This document shows, piece by piece, positions 7,094 to 13,034 of a stretch of 13,034 nt of DNA. The translations under genes were made by a program, and so were the position numbers. Source of the stretch: an uncultured Dorea sp. (GTDB taxonomy: Bacteria; Bacillota; Clostridia; Lachnospirales; Lachnospiraceae). The DNA lies in NCBI GenBank assembly GCA_910585725.1, contig CAJUFA010000056.1, positions 1-13,034 of the forward strand, in the 5' to 3' direction. Below the pieces are notes generated by a model, which was not told the origin of the DNA, made no database searches, and worked only from the letters and a program-made list of their open reading frames with translations. Each line of letters begins with the position of its first letter. Position 1 is the stretch's first letter.

Positions 7094-7114
7094 TGTGCTG
7101 AACACATATTCTAT

Positions 7115-7143
7115 ATTATACCCTATTTTTAACCATCATACAA
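7115..7143 (-). promoter_or_regulatory. Sigma-A-type promoter of the pfkA-dnaX-recR run
   Basis: On the minus strand TTGTAT (7138-7143) and a perfect TATAAT (7115-7120) are 17 bp apart, the optimal spacing. Transcription would start near 7108, leaving a leader of about 70 nt that contains the hairpin at 7074-7093 and the SD at 7045-7050. No other promoter of this quality was seen inside the downstream gene junctions. Confidence 0.78.
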
Positions 7144-7145
7144 TA

Positions 7146-7209
7146 GGCGGAATGTTCGGTTTTTCGTATCAATTCAATTCGCCGCCTTTCACTCCTGCGC
7201 CGGCGCGCA
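7146..7209. repeat. Inverted repeats in the pfkA-map divergent intergenic region
   Basis: The 300 bases between pfkA and map hold the two promoters plus this central block. GGCGG (7146-7150) can pair with CCGCC (7182-7186). TGCGC (7196-7200) and GCGCA (7205-7209) form a tight GC-rich dyad around CGGC. Either may be a regulator site; no known operator is recognised and no gene or RNA was found in the block. Confidence 0.35.
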
Positions 7210-7239
7210 AAAGAATGATAATACATAATAAGTATCTTT

Positions 7240-7262
7240 CCACTTGACAAGAGTGGTATAAT
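7240..7262 (+). promoter_or_regulatory. Extended -10 promoter of map with an abutting dyad
   Basis: TGGTATAAT (7254-7262) is an extended -10 element (TGn-TATAAT) with a perfect hexamer. A TTGACA lies at 7244-7249, but only 7 bp from the TATAAT, so it cannot be its -35 partner. CCACT (7240-7244) and AGTGG (7252-7256) form an inverted repeat with a 7-base spacer that touches the -10 box, a position where a bound repressor would block the promoter. Start of transcription is expected near 7269. Confidence 0.65.
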
Positions 7263-7324
7263 TAGAATGAATGAAGATGTTCGGCGCATCATTGTACATA
7301 TCCACGGTGTACCGGCACCAGAAA

Positions 7325-7329
7325 AGAGG
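7325..7329 (+). promoter_or_regulatory. Shine-Dalgarno site that decides the map TTG start
   Basis: AGAGG lies 8 bp before TTG at 7338. The nearby ATG at 7333 is in another frame and meets TAG after six codons, and the map frame has no ATG until residue 55, well inside the conserved domain. The TTG is therefore the best start. Confidence 0.75.
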
Positions 7330-7337
7330 TTAATGCT

Positions 7338-8147
7338 TTGGATAAATTAGATATAAAACTCTGGAAATTGGCCGCAAAAGGGCAGATCGTCCCCAAACGC
7401 TCTTTACTTAAGACCCCCCGCCAGATCGAAGCTATCAAAAAAAGCGCGGCGCTTAATACTGCCGTACTTGACCATGTCGCTTCCCACATCTATGAAGGAA
7501 TGAGCACGGCCGAGATCGACCGCCTGGTCTATGACTTTACCACAAAACACGGCGGTATTCCCGCTCCGCTCCATTACGAAGGATTCCCCAAGAGCGTGTG
7601 CACATCCCTCAACAATGTCATCTGCCACGGAATTCCTGACGAGCATGAATTTGTTCAGGAAGGAGATATTCTTAATGTAGACGTATCAACCATTCTGAAC
7701 GGTTATTATTCCGACGCCTCTCGCATGTTTACCATCGGCGACATCTCCCCTGAAGCCGCCAGACTCGTCCGAGTAACCCAGGAATGTGTAGATCTGGGCT
7801 TAAAAGCCGCAAAACCCTGGGGACATCTCGGCGATATCGCATACGCCATTAATTCCCATGCCAAAAAACACGGTTACTCCGTAGTCGAGGACATCGGCGG
7901 TCACGGCATCGGGCTCGATTTTCACGAAGAACCGTTTGTCAGCTATGTAACCCCAAAGGGCAGCGAGATGATTCTGGTTCCCGGCATGATGTTCACCATC
8001 GAACCTATGGTCAACGAGGGAAGCCCCGACTTCTTCGTCGATGAAGACGACGACTGGACCGTATACACCATCGACGACAGCCTCTCCGCCCAGATAGAAT
8101 ACATGGTCCTCGTGACCGAGACCGGCGTCGAGGTCTTATCCAAATAA
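7338..8147 (+). CDS. map: Methionine aminopeptidase, type I
   Basis: 269-residue cytoplasmic metallopeptidase that removes the initiator methionine from new proteins. All dimetal ligands and catalytic residues of the family are visible: His97 (ICHGIP), Asp115 (NVDVS), Asp126 (YYSDASRMF), His189 (GGHGIG), His196 (DFHEEP), Glu222 (FTIEPM) and Glu254 (QIEYMVLVTE). No SEC-C zinc tail is present. The start is TTG at 7338 with AGAGG 8 bp upstream. About 20 residues (MDKLDIKLWKLAAKGQ onward) precede the usual family start at LLKTPRQIEAI, a short N-terminal extension. It is the only plus-strand gene here, transcribed divergently from pfkA and ending at the bidirectional terminator, so it is monocistronic. 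Confidence 0.97.
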   Translation: MDKLDIKLWKLAAKGQIVPKRSLLKTPRQIEAIKKSAALNTAVLDHVASHIYEGMSTAEIDRLVYDFTTKHGGIPAPLHYEGFPKSVCTSLNNVICHGIPDEHEFVQEGDILNVDVSTILNGYYSDASRMFTIGDISPEAARLVRVTQECVDLGLKAAKPWGHLGDIAYAINSHAKKHGYSVVEDIGGHGIGLDFHEEPFVSYVTPKGSEMILVPGMMFTIEPMVNEGSPDFFVDEDDDWTVYTIDDSLSAQIEYMVLVTETGVEVLSK

Positions 8148-8204
8148 GTTATGTAATCTGCATTTTACCGACAAAACCAAAGAAAACATTTCCTAAATAT
8201 AACA

Positions 8205-8254
8205 AGAAAGCGCTTGCTCGACCGGCTCGACAGCCCGATCGCAAAGCGCTTTCT
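8205..8254. terminator. Bidirectional rho-independent terminator between map and the GH13 gene
   Basis: Arms 8205-8217 and 8241-8254 pair over 13 bp with a single bulged A (8243). The plus-strand stem is followed by a T-rich TTTCTTTCT stretch. On the minus strand the stem leads into TTTCTTGTTATATTT. It sits between two convergent genes (stops at 8147 and 8267), as expected. The inner part contains a direct repeat GCTCGAC (8216-8222 and 8225-8231) and can fold further. Both arms contain the self-palindrome AAGCGCTT. Confidence 0.88.
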
Positions 8255-8266
8255 TTCTCTATCGCT

Positions 8267-10330
8267 TTAACCACACAAAACCAGCGCGGAATAAGCTCCC
8301 ATATTCACAACTACCTCTCCGTCTTCCACCAGATATTCTTCTTCATCCACCGAATATCCATCGTGATAAGAATAGAGCAGCTTCTTCATCCTGCATTTTC
8401 TCGGAACTTCTACCATCCACACAGGTACGGTTATCTCAGTCAGCTCGCTACGGTTATTGATGATTACGACTATTCTGTCGTTTCCCTCAAACCGCCCGTA
8501 AGCCAATATATTATACTCATCCTCATTCGGCACTTGTAAATATCCATTCAGAATATTCAGAGATCCCGTCTTAAGCGCCTGATGCTCTTTATGAATTCGT
8601 ATCATTTCTTTGTGGAATGCGATAAGTTCATGATCCTCATGCCCCCACGGATATGTCCGTCGGTTATCCGGATCCGTAAATCCGCAAACTCCGGCCTCAT
8701 CGCCATAGTAGACGGTCGGAGCTCCGACCCATGTCATCTGTATAACGACAGCCTCTCGCATGATACCCTGATTCACATATTCATTCGCTGCTTCCGGCCC
8801 TAAATGCTCCACTCGTCCAACCATATAATTTGTTCGGGTCAGAAATCGAGAATGATCATGATTAGATAATTCATTCATCGCCACCTGAAGCGACGGCGTC
8901 AGCATATTCGCCATATGATGCATAATAGATCCCACAAAATTATCTGTATTCCCTCGAAGCTCTTCTCTTGATTCGTCGCTGTGCTTCTCCATCCCTGTAA
9001 GAAACCAGGTAACAGGCTCCATGAACGCATCATAATTCATTACCGAATCCCACTCGTCTCCTTGAAGCCATTCGCTGGGATCACCGTAATGCTCCGCAAG
9101 AATCAATGCATCCGGATTCGCCGCTTTCACAGCCGTACGAAATTTTTTCCAAAATTCATGATTATACTCATTGGTCTGCCCCAGATCCGCCGCCACATCG
9201 AGTCTCCATCCATCCACATTATACGGCGGAGACACCCACTTTCTTCCGATATATAGGATATAATTCTCAAGCTTTACCGAGTCTTCATAGTTTAGCTTCG
9301 GCAGCGTATCGTGCCCCCACCAACCGTCATAACCGGTATTATACGGCCAGTTCTCGTCTTCTTTCCTCGAGAAATAGAAATAACTTCTATATGGGCTGTC
9401 TGCCGATACAAAGGCGCCCGGCTCAAACCCCGGCTGATTCTCATAGATACGTTCCCGATCCATCCACTTGTTAAAGGAACCGCAGTGGTTAAACACTCCA
9501 TCCAATATAATCTTCATACCGCGTCTGTGCAGCTCTTCCACAAGCGTGATAAACAACTGATTACTTGCCTCCAGATTCTTAAGATCCGCCACTCTTTGCT
9601 TATATTTCGTCGCCTTACAATTCTCCGTCTCGCCTTCCGACAGGACTTCTCCCCCATCCTCTACAATTATACCAAAATGCGGATCAATATAATCATAATC
9701 CTGGATGTCATATTTGTGATTCGACGGTGAGACAAATAACGGATTGAAATACAATACTTCTACTCCAAGCTCCTGGAGATAATCTAATTTGTCAATTACC
9801 CCCTGAAGATCCCCGCCATAGAACTCCCGGACGCCCATGGTATCCGGATATTTATTCCAGTCTGTCACTTTCCTGCTGTATCCGCCAATGTAATAATACT
9901 CGTTCGTCTCAACATCGTTAGACGGGTCGCCATTATAAAAACGATCTGTAAATATCTGATACATAACCGCCCCTTTTGCCCAATTCGGTGTAGAAAACCC
10001 CGGGACAATCACAAAATGATAAAACTCCACAATCTCCTTCGAAACACCACATCTGCTGTAATAACGGATTTCATTCTCATCCTGAATCTCAAAGCAATAA
10101 CGGAACGGCTTCTCATTCAACCGCCATCTAATCTCATAATAATCAAATTCCCCGTTTTCCCTGCCCGGCTCTTTTTTCATCTCATATCCGCCCACAGCCG
10201 TCATCAAACGTACCCTTTTGACGTCGTTCTTCGCAGTGCGAAAACGCAGTCTCACAACCTCATTCTCCTGGGGTTCCTGTGGTATAACATAACTCAAAGT
10301 ACCATCACAAAATAAAGCCTGCTCTTTCAC
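8267..10330 (-). CDS. GH13 alpha-glucan hydrolase, neopullulanase/cyclomaltodextrinase-like
   Basis: 687-residue alpha-amylase superfamily enzyme without signal peptide, so probably cytoplasmic, hydrolysing imported maltodextrins, cyclodextrins or pullulan fragments. An N-terminal beta-sandwich (about 1-115, CBM34-like position) precedes the barrel, which opens with GAVMYQIFTDRFYNGDPSND. Conserved regions: I DGVFNH (277-282); V LPKLN (343-347), the signature of the neopullulanase group; II GWRLDVA with nucleophile Asp378; III AEH with acid/base Glu413; IV NHDHSR with Asp492. A C-terminal beta domain follows from about 595. Roughly 34 extra residues (about 222-255) lie between DPHFG and the helix before region I. 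Start is GTG at 10330 with AAGGGGG (10339-10345) at 8 bp. It lies 31 bp after ftsH and ends 12 bp before the shared terminator. Exact substrate is not certain. Confidence 0.92.
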   Translation of the reverse strand: MKEQALFCDGTLSYVIPQEPQENEVVRLRFRTAKNDVKRVRLMTAVGGYEMKKEPGRENGEFDYYEIRWRLNEKPFRYCFEIQDENEIRYYSRCGVSKEIVEFYHFVIVPGFSTPNWAKGAVMYQIFTDRFYNGDPSNDVETNEYYYIGGYSRKVTDWNKYPDTMGVREFYGGDLQGVIDKLDYLQELGVEVLYFNPLFVSPSNHKYDIQDYDYIDPHFGIIVEDGGEVLSEGETENCKATKYKQRVADLKNLEASNQLFITLVEELHRRGMKIILDGVFNHCGSFNKWMDRERIYENQPGFEPGAFVSADSPYRSYFYFSRKEDENWPYNTGYDGWWGHDTLPKLNYEDSVKLENYILYIGRKWVSPPYNVDGWRLDVAADLGQTNEYNHEFWKKFRTAVKAANPDALILAEHYGDPSEWLQGDEWDSVMNYDAFMEPVTWFLTGMEKHSDESREELRGNTDNFVGSIMHHMANMLTPSLQVAMNELSNHDHSRFLTRTNYMVGRVEHLGPEAANEYVNQGIMREAVVIQMTWVGAPTVYYGDEAGVCGFTDPDNRRTYPWGHEDHELIAFHKEMIRIHKEHQALKTGSLNILNGYLQVPNEDEYNILAYGRFEGNDRIVVIINNRSELTEITVPVWMVEVPRKCRMKKLLYSYHDGYSVDEEEYLVEDGEVVVNMGAYSALVLCG

Positions 10331-10338
10331 GCTGTAAT

Positions 10339-10345
10339 CCCCCTT
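10339..10345 (-). promoter_or_regulatory. Shine-Dalgarno site that decides the GTG start of the GH13 gene
   Basis: AAGGGGG is spaced 8 bp from GTG at 10330, in the 31-bp gap after the ftsH stop. The next in-frame ATG is residue 43, inside the N-terminal domain, so GTG is preferred. Confidence 0.75.
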
Positions 10346-10361
10346 AATTCATCATCTTCTA

Positions 10362-12206
10362 TTATGCTTCTACTACCTCTCCTGTAAATAATGACTCGAA
10401 TTCTTCTCTGGAGATCTTTTCTTTTTCTAACAATAACTCTGCACACGAATGCAGCACACCGTCATATTCCCGGATCACTTTCTTCGCTCTGTTATAACAT
10501 TCATCGATAATTCTCTTTACTTCCTGATCGATCGTCGTCGCCACGCTCTCTCCATATCCTCTTGAAGCATGCGCCAGATCACGACCGATGAAAACCTCGT
10601 CGCTGTCATTGTCGTAATTAATCAAGCCAACCGTCTCAGACATGCCAAACTTAGTCACCATGGATTTCGCCAGGCTGGTCGCCTGCTTGATATCCTGCGA
10701 CGCTCCCGTTGTTATATCGTCAAACACCTCCTCTTCCGCAACACGGCCCCCCAGTGCGACCGTGATATCCTGCAGCATCTTTCCTTTGGAATTAAACATC
10801 TCATCATTCTCCGGCAGCGGCATCGTATAACCCCCCGCTCCTCCGGTAGGAATGATAGACACACTGTAAACGGGTCCTACATCAGGCAACACATGGAAGA
10901 GTATCGCATGCCCCGCCTCGTGGAACGCAGTAATCCGCTTCTCCTTATCCGAGATAACACGACTCTTCTTCTCCGCTCCGATGCCTACCTTAACAAACGC
11001 TTTCTTAATATCTTCCTGCATCAGAAAGACCCTGTTTTCTTTCGCCGCCAGAATCGCCGCTTCATTCAGGAGATTCTCAAGATCTGCTCCTGTAAATCCA
11101 GCGGTTGTCTGAGCGATCTGCTTCAAATCAATCTCCTCGCTTAGCGGTTTCCCCTTCGCGTGTACTTTCAGGATCTCTTCTCTTCCCTGTACATCCGGTC
11201 TTCCCACCATCACACGACGGTCGAAACGTCCCGGCCGCAGAATCGCGGGATCAAGAATATCCACACGGTTCGTGGCCGCCATTACGATCACACCTTCATT
11301 CACCCCGAATCCGTCCATCTCTACCAAGAGCTGATTCAACGTCTGTTCTCTCTCATCATGGCCTCCGCCCATACCTGTTCCCCGGCGTCTGGCCACCGCG
11401 TCAATCTCATCAATGAAGACGATACACGGCGAATTCTTCTTCGCCTCTTCAAACAGATCTCTGACACGAGAAGCTCCTACGCCGACGAACATCTCAACGA
11501 AGTCCGAACCCGATATAGTGAAGAACGGCACGCCTGCTTCGCCTGCAACCGCCTTCGCAAGCAGCGTCTTTCCTGTCCCAGGAGGTCCTACCAACAAAAC
11601 GCCCTTCGGAATCCGCGCCCCCACCTGAATATATTTCTTCGGCGCCTTCAGGAAATCAACAATCTCTTCCAGCTCTTCCTTCTCTTCTTTAAGACCTGCA
11701 ACCTGAGAAAACGTAATCTTCTTATCTCCTCCCATGCTCAGCCTTGCCCGGCTCTTTCCGAAATTCATTGCCTTAGCGTTCGCTCCGCCGCTCTGGCGGT
11801 TCATGAATGCGAAGAGAAGCATCACTCCCAAGAGAGTCAGAAGCACCGGCATCACTATTGTAACAAACCATCCGTCCTCCCTGACGTCCGGCATCTCATA
11901 CTCAAGTTCCTTCTCCTTAAAATAATCCTGAACCTCATTGACATCTGATACGTACAGGTATTTCACTCTCTCCTCGTCAAATTTATCTTTGATCGTAAGT
12001 TCTACTCTTCCTGTCGGAACATTTTTATTCTGCGTAATCACGATCTTCTCTACATTCTTGCCTGTAGATATCTCCTCGAATTCTTTCCAGGTTATCTCTT
12101 CTTCCTTCTGGTCTAACTGATTGGTAAACCACAACATCACAAATAAAAATACGACAAAAGTCAATAGTGTGGCTCCGCTCAGTCCTCTCACCTTCTTATC
12201 ATTCAA
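10362..12206 (-). CDS. ftsH: ATP-dependent zinc metalloprotease FtsH
   Basis: 614-residue membrane-anchored AAA+ protease that extracts and degrades membrane and short-lived proteins. Order: cytoplasmic N-terminal tip; membrane segment about 11-29 (GATLLTFVVFLFVMLWF); an extracytoplasmic domain about 30-112; second membrane segment about 113-135; Walker A GPPGTGKT (207-214); pore loop FVEMFVGVG (236-244); Walker B CIVFIDEID (261-269); second region of homology ATNRVDILDPAILRPGRFDR (311-330); zinc site HEAGH (429-433) with third ligand Asp505 in TTGASQD. The C-terminal tail is short. Start is TTG at 12206 with AAGGGG (12217-12222) at 10 bp; a nearby ATG is out of frame and stops after four codons. 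It lies 17 bp after hpt, the standard Firmicute tilS-hpt-ftsH order. Confidence 0.98.
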   Translation of the reverse strand: MNDKKVRGLSGATLLTFVVFLFVMLWFTNQLDQKEEEITWKEFEEISTGKNVEKIVITQNKNVPTGRVELTIKDKFDEERVKYLYVSDVNEVQDYFKEKELEYEMPDVREDGWFVTIVMPVLLTLLGVMLLFAFMNRQSGGANAKAMNFGKSRARLSMGGDKKITFSQVAGLKEEKEELEEIVDFLKAPKKYIQVGARIPKGVLLVGPPGTGKTLLAKAVAGEAGVPFFTISGSDFVEMFVGVGASRVRDLFEEAKKNSPCIVFIDEIDAVARRRGTGMGGGHDEREQTLNQLLVEMDGFGVNEGVIVMAATNRVDILDPAILRPGRFDRRVMVGRPDVQGREEILKVHAKGKPLSEEIDLKQIAQTTAGFTGADLENLLNEAAILAAKENRVFLMQEDIKKAFVKVGIGAEKKSRVISDKEKRITAFHEAGHAILFHVLPDVGPVYSVSIIPTGGAGGYTMPLPENDEMFNSKGKMLQDITVALGGRVAEEEVFDDITTGASQDIKQATSLAKSMVTKFGMSETVGLINYDNDSDEVFIGRDLAHASRGYGESVATTIDQEVKRIIDECYNRAKKVIREYDGVLHSCAELLLEKEKISREEFESLFTGEVVEA

Positions 12207-12216
12207 TGCCTTAAAA

Positions 12217-12222
12217 CCCCTT
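12217..12222 (-). promoter_or_regulatory. Shine-Dalgarno site supporting the TTG start of ftsH
   Basis: AAGGGG just after the hpt stop codon, 10 bp before TTG at 12206. The frame upstream of the TTG has no ATG, GTG or other TTG in the gap, and the first in-frame ATG lies inside the first membrane segment. Confidence 0.7.
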
Positions 12223-12223
12223 T

Positions 12224-12751
12224 CTATTCCACGCCTTCTACCACTCCGATGAACGGCAGGTTCCTGTATCTCTGGGCATAATCAAGCCCGTACCCTACTA
12301 CGAATTCATCCGGGATCTCAAATCCCACATAATCTACCTTCACATCTCTGACCCTTCTGTCCGGCTTATCCAGAAGCGTGCATAATCTCATACTGTTCGG
12401 TCGTCTCTTCTCCAGGATATCCAACAGATAGTAAAGAGTTCTCCCTGAATCAATAATGTCTTCTACCACAAGCACATCCTTGCCTTCCAGCGCCTCATCC
12501 AGGTCTTTGGCGATCTTGACCACTCCGCTTGAAGACGTTCCGTCTCCATAACTGCTGACGCTCATGAAATCCAAAGATACCGGCACGCTGATCCTTTTCG
12601 CCAGTTCACACATAAAGAACACTCCGCCTTTTAATACACAGATCATGTGCACCTGTTTTCCCGCATAGTCCTCGCTGATCTGCCTGCCCAATTCTTCAAT
12701 CCGCTTCGCAACCTCTTCCTCCGGAACCAAAACTTTGATATTTTCCGCCAT
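12224..12751 (-). CDS. hpt: Hypoxanthine phosphoribosyltransferase
   Basis: 175-residue cytoplasmic purine-salvage enzyme converting hypoxanthine (and usually guanine) plus PRPP to IMP (GMP). Visible: LKGGVFF (40-46), flexible-loop SSYGDG (66-71), PRPP-binding VLVVEDIIDSGRT (93-105, with Glu97-Asp98), LLDKPDRR (126-133) and the base-binding VGFEIPDEFVVGYGLDY (142-158). I chose ATG at 12751 over an upstream in-frame TTG at 12769 because a GGAGG SD (12760-12764) sits 8 bp before the ATG and the resulting MAENIKVLVPEEEV matches the usual family opening. It begins 4 bp after the tilS stop, so translation is probably coupled. In Bacillus subtilis TilS and HprT are reported to act together on ftsH expression; whether that holds here is unknown. 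Confidence 0.96.
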   Translation of the reverse strand: MAENIKVLVPEEEVAKRIEELGRQISEDYAGKQVHMICVLKGGVFFMCELAKRISVPVSLDFMSVSSYGDGTSSSGVVKIAKDLDEALEGKDVLVVEDIIDSGRTLYYLLDILEKRRPNSMRLCTLLDKPDRRVRDVKVDYVGFEIPDEFVVGYGLDYAQRYRNLPFIGVVEGVE

Positions 12752-12755
12752 CGCC

Positions 12756-13034
12756 TTATCCTCCGTCAAATTCTATCTCCAGGATCCTCCTGGTCTTATC
12801 CGTAATCTGATACATCTGATTCTGCCTGTACCCGGCTATCCACATTATATGCTGTCCGTCTGCTGCCAGCCATATCCTGTCTCTTATCTCGCCCGGCACT
12901 TTCTCATTAATAAAATACTGTTTCAGCTTCTGGGTTCCTCCGCTTTTCGTTATCGTAATATAATCGCCCGGTTCCCTGTGCCTTATTTTTACAGTATTCT
13001 TAATTATATCATAGTCAAACCATTTCGTGTAGGG
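12756..13034 (-). CDS. tilS: tRNA(Ile)-lysidine synthase TilS, C-terminal part (5' end outside window)
   Basis: Open frame entering from the right edge and ending at TAA (12756-12758), 92 residues seen. TilS converts the wobble cytidine of tRNA-Ile(CAU) to lysidine so it reads AUA. The fragment shows the TilS C-terminal domain: VKIRHREPGDYITITKSGGT (residues 15-34 of the fragment), QKLKQYFINEKVP (35-47), IRDRIWLAADGQHIMWIAGY (50-69) and a final ITDKTRRILEIEF. The ATP-binding PP-loop half lies outside. Position directly before hpt and ftsH is the standard Firmicute arrangement and supports the call. Its last codons carry the hpt SD. Confidence 0.92.
   Translation of the reverse strand, partial: PYTKWFDYDIIKNTVKIRHREPGDYITITKSGGTQKLKQYFINEKVPGEIRDRIWLAADGQHIMWIAGYRQNQMYQITDKTRRILEIEFDGG

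Noticed and set aside
7060..7095. CCGGGAAGGA-like sequence before pfkA as a possible SRP (4.5S) RNA, which often lies near dnaX in Firmicutes
   Set aside because: The conserved GGAAGGAAGCAGCC apical loop and its pairing partner are missing; the stretch is explained as mRNA leader.
7244..7262. TTGACA ... TATAAT as a normal -35/-10 pair for map
   Set aside because: The two hexamers are only 7 bp apart; an extended -10 explains the site better.
11160..11948. Long open frame antisense to ftsH (262 codons), and similar antisense frames opposite dnaX, tal, recR and pfkA
   Set aside because: They lie opposite strongly conserved genes, lack SD sites, have Arg/His/Ser-rich low-information translations and match no family I know.
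12752..12769. Upstream TTG start for hpt, adding six residues
   Set aside because: The GGAGG SD lies downstream of that TTG and is correctly spaced for ATG 12751; the TTG itself lies inside the tilS coding end.
13003..13018. TTGACT ... TATAAT on the minus strand inside tilS as an internal promoter for hpt-ftsH
   Set aside because: The spacing is 4 bp and the bases are fully explained by coding (W-F-D-Y-D-I-I-K). A weak extended -10 cannot be excluded but is not supported.
1..13034. Mobile elements, CRISPR arrays, toxin-antitoxin or defence genes, tRNA or rRNA
   Set aside because: Looked for on both strands; no transposase, integrase, regular repeat-spacer array, or RNA-gene pattern was seen. 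All long coding regions are recognisable core genes.

Overview
The window looks like a core chromosomal segment from a Gram-positive anaerobe of the class Clostridia, most likely the family Lachnospiraceae. The evidence is the tilS-hpt-ftsH order typical of Firmicutes, the dnaX-ybaB-recR cluster, a transketolase split into two subunit genes, a short FSA/TalC-type transaldolase, a clostridial-looking phosphofructokinase and strong purine-rich Shine-Dalgarno (SD) sites. The family-level call is inferred from gene content and protein flavour. I see no phage, IS element, integrase, CRISPR array, tRNA or rRNA.

Layout, left to right. Bases 1-1948 (minus strand) hold a transaldolase - transketolase N-subunit - transketolase C-subunit operon, the non-oxidative pentose phosphate branch. 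It reads out of the window on the left from a well-formed promoter at 2024-2053. An AT-rich, dyad-filled gap (1949-2191) separates it from a second minus-strand run, 2192-7037: pfkA - dnaX - ybaB/ebfC - recR - lacI-family regulator. Gaps there are only 14, 55, 20 and 32 bp, and a good promoter lies in front of pfkA (7115-7143). The one plus-strand gene, a type I methionine aminopeptidase with a TTG start (7338-8147), is transcribed divergently from pfkA. It ends at a bidirectional terminator (8205-8254) shared with the convergent third run. That run (8267-13034, minus strand) is tilS (3' end only) - hpt - ftsH - a cytoplasmic GH13 neopullulanase-like enzyme, with gaps of 4, 17 and 31 bp.

How the genes fit together. 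Three enzymes act on hexose and pentose phosphates (transketolase, transaldolase, phosphofructokinase) and a fourth breaks down alpha-glucans. They are interleaved with replication/repair genes (dnaX, ybaB, recR) and tRNA/purine/proteolysis genes (tilS, hpt, ftsH). The LacI-family gene lies between the replication genes and the pentose phosphate operon, so it is a natural candidate to regulate one of the carbon operons; this is inference from position only.

I did not find a convincing new multi-gene system. Points worth a second look: glycolysis and clamp-loader genes in apparently one operon; an unusual ATP-site signature in the phosphofructokinase; a LacI-family protein lacking the usual hinge-helix sequence; nested AT-rich dyads before the transaldolase promoter; an amylase-family enzyme with an extra segment in its barrel, placed downstream of ftsH; a dyad abutting an extended -10 promoter of map; and a terminator whose two arms are each self-palindromic and resemble catabolite-responsive elements.
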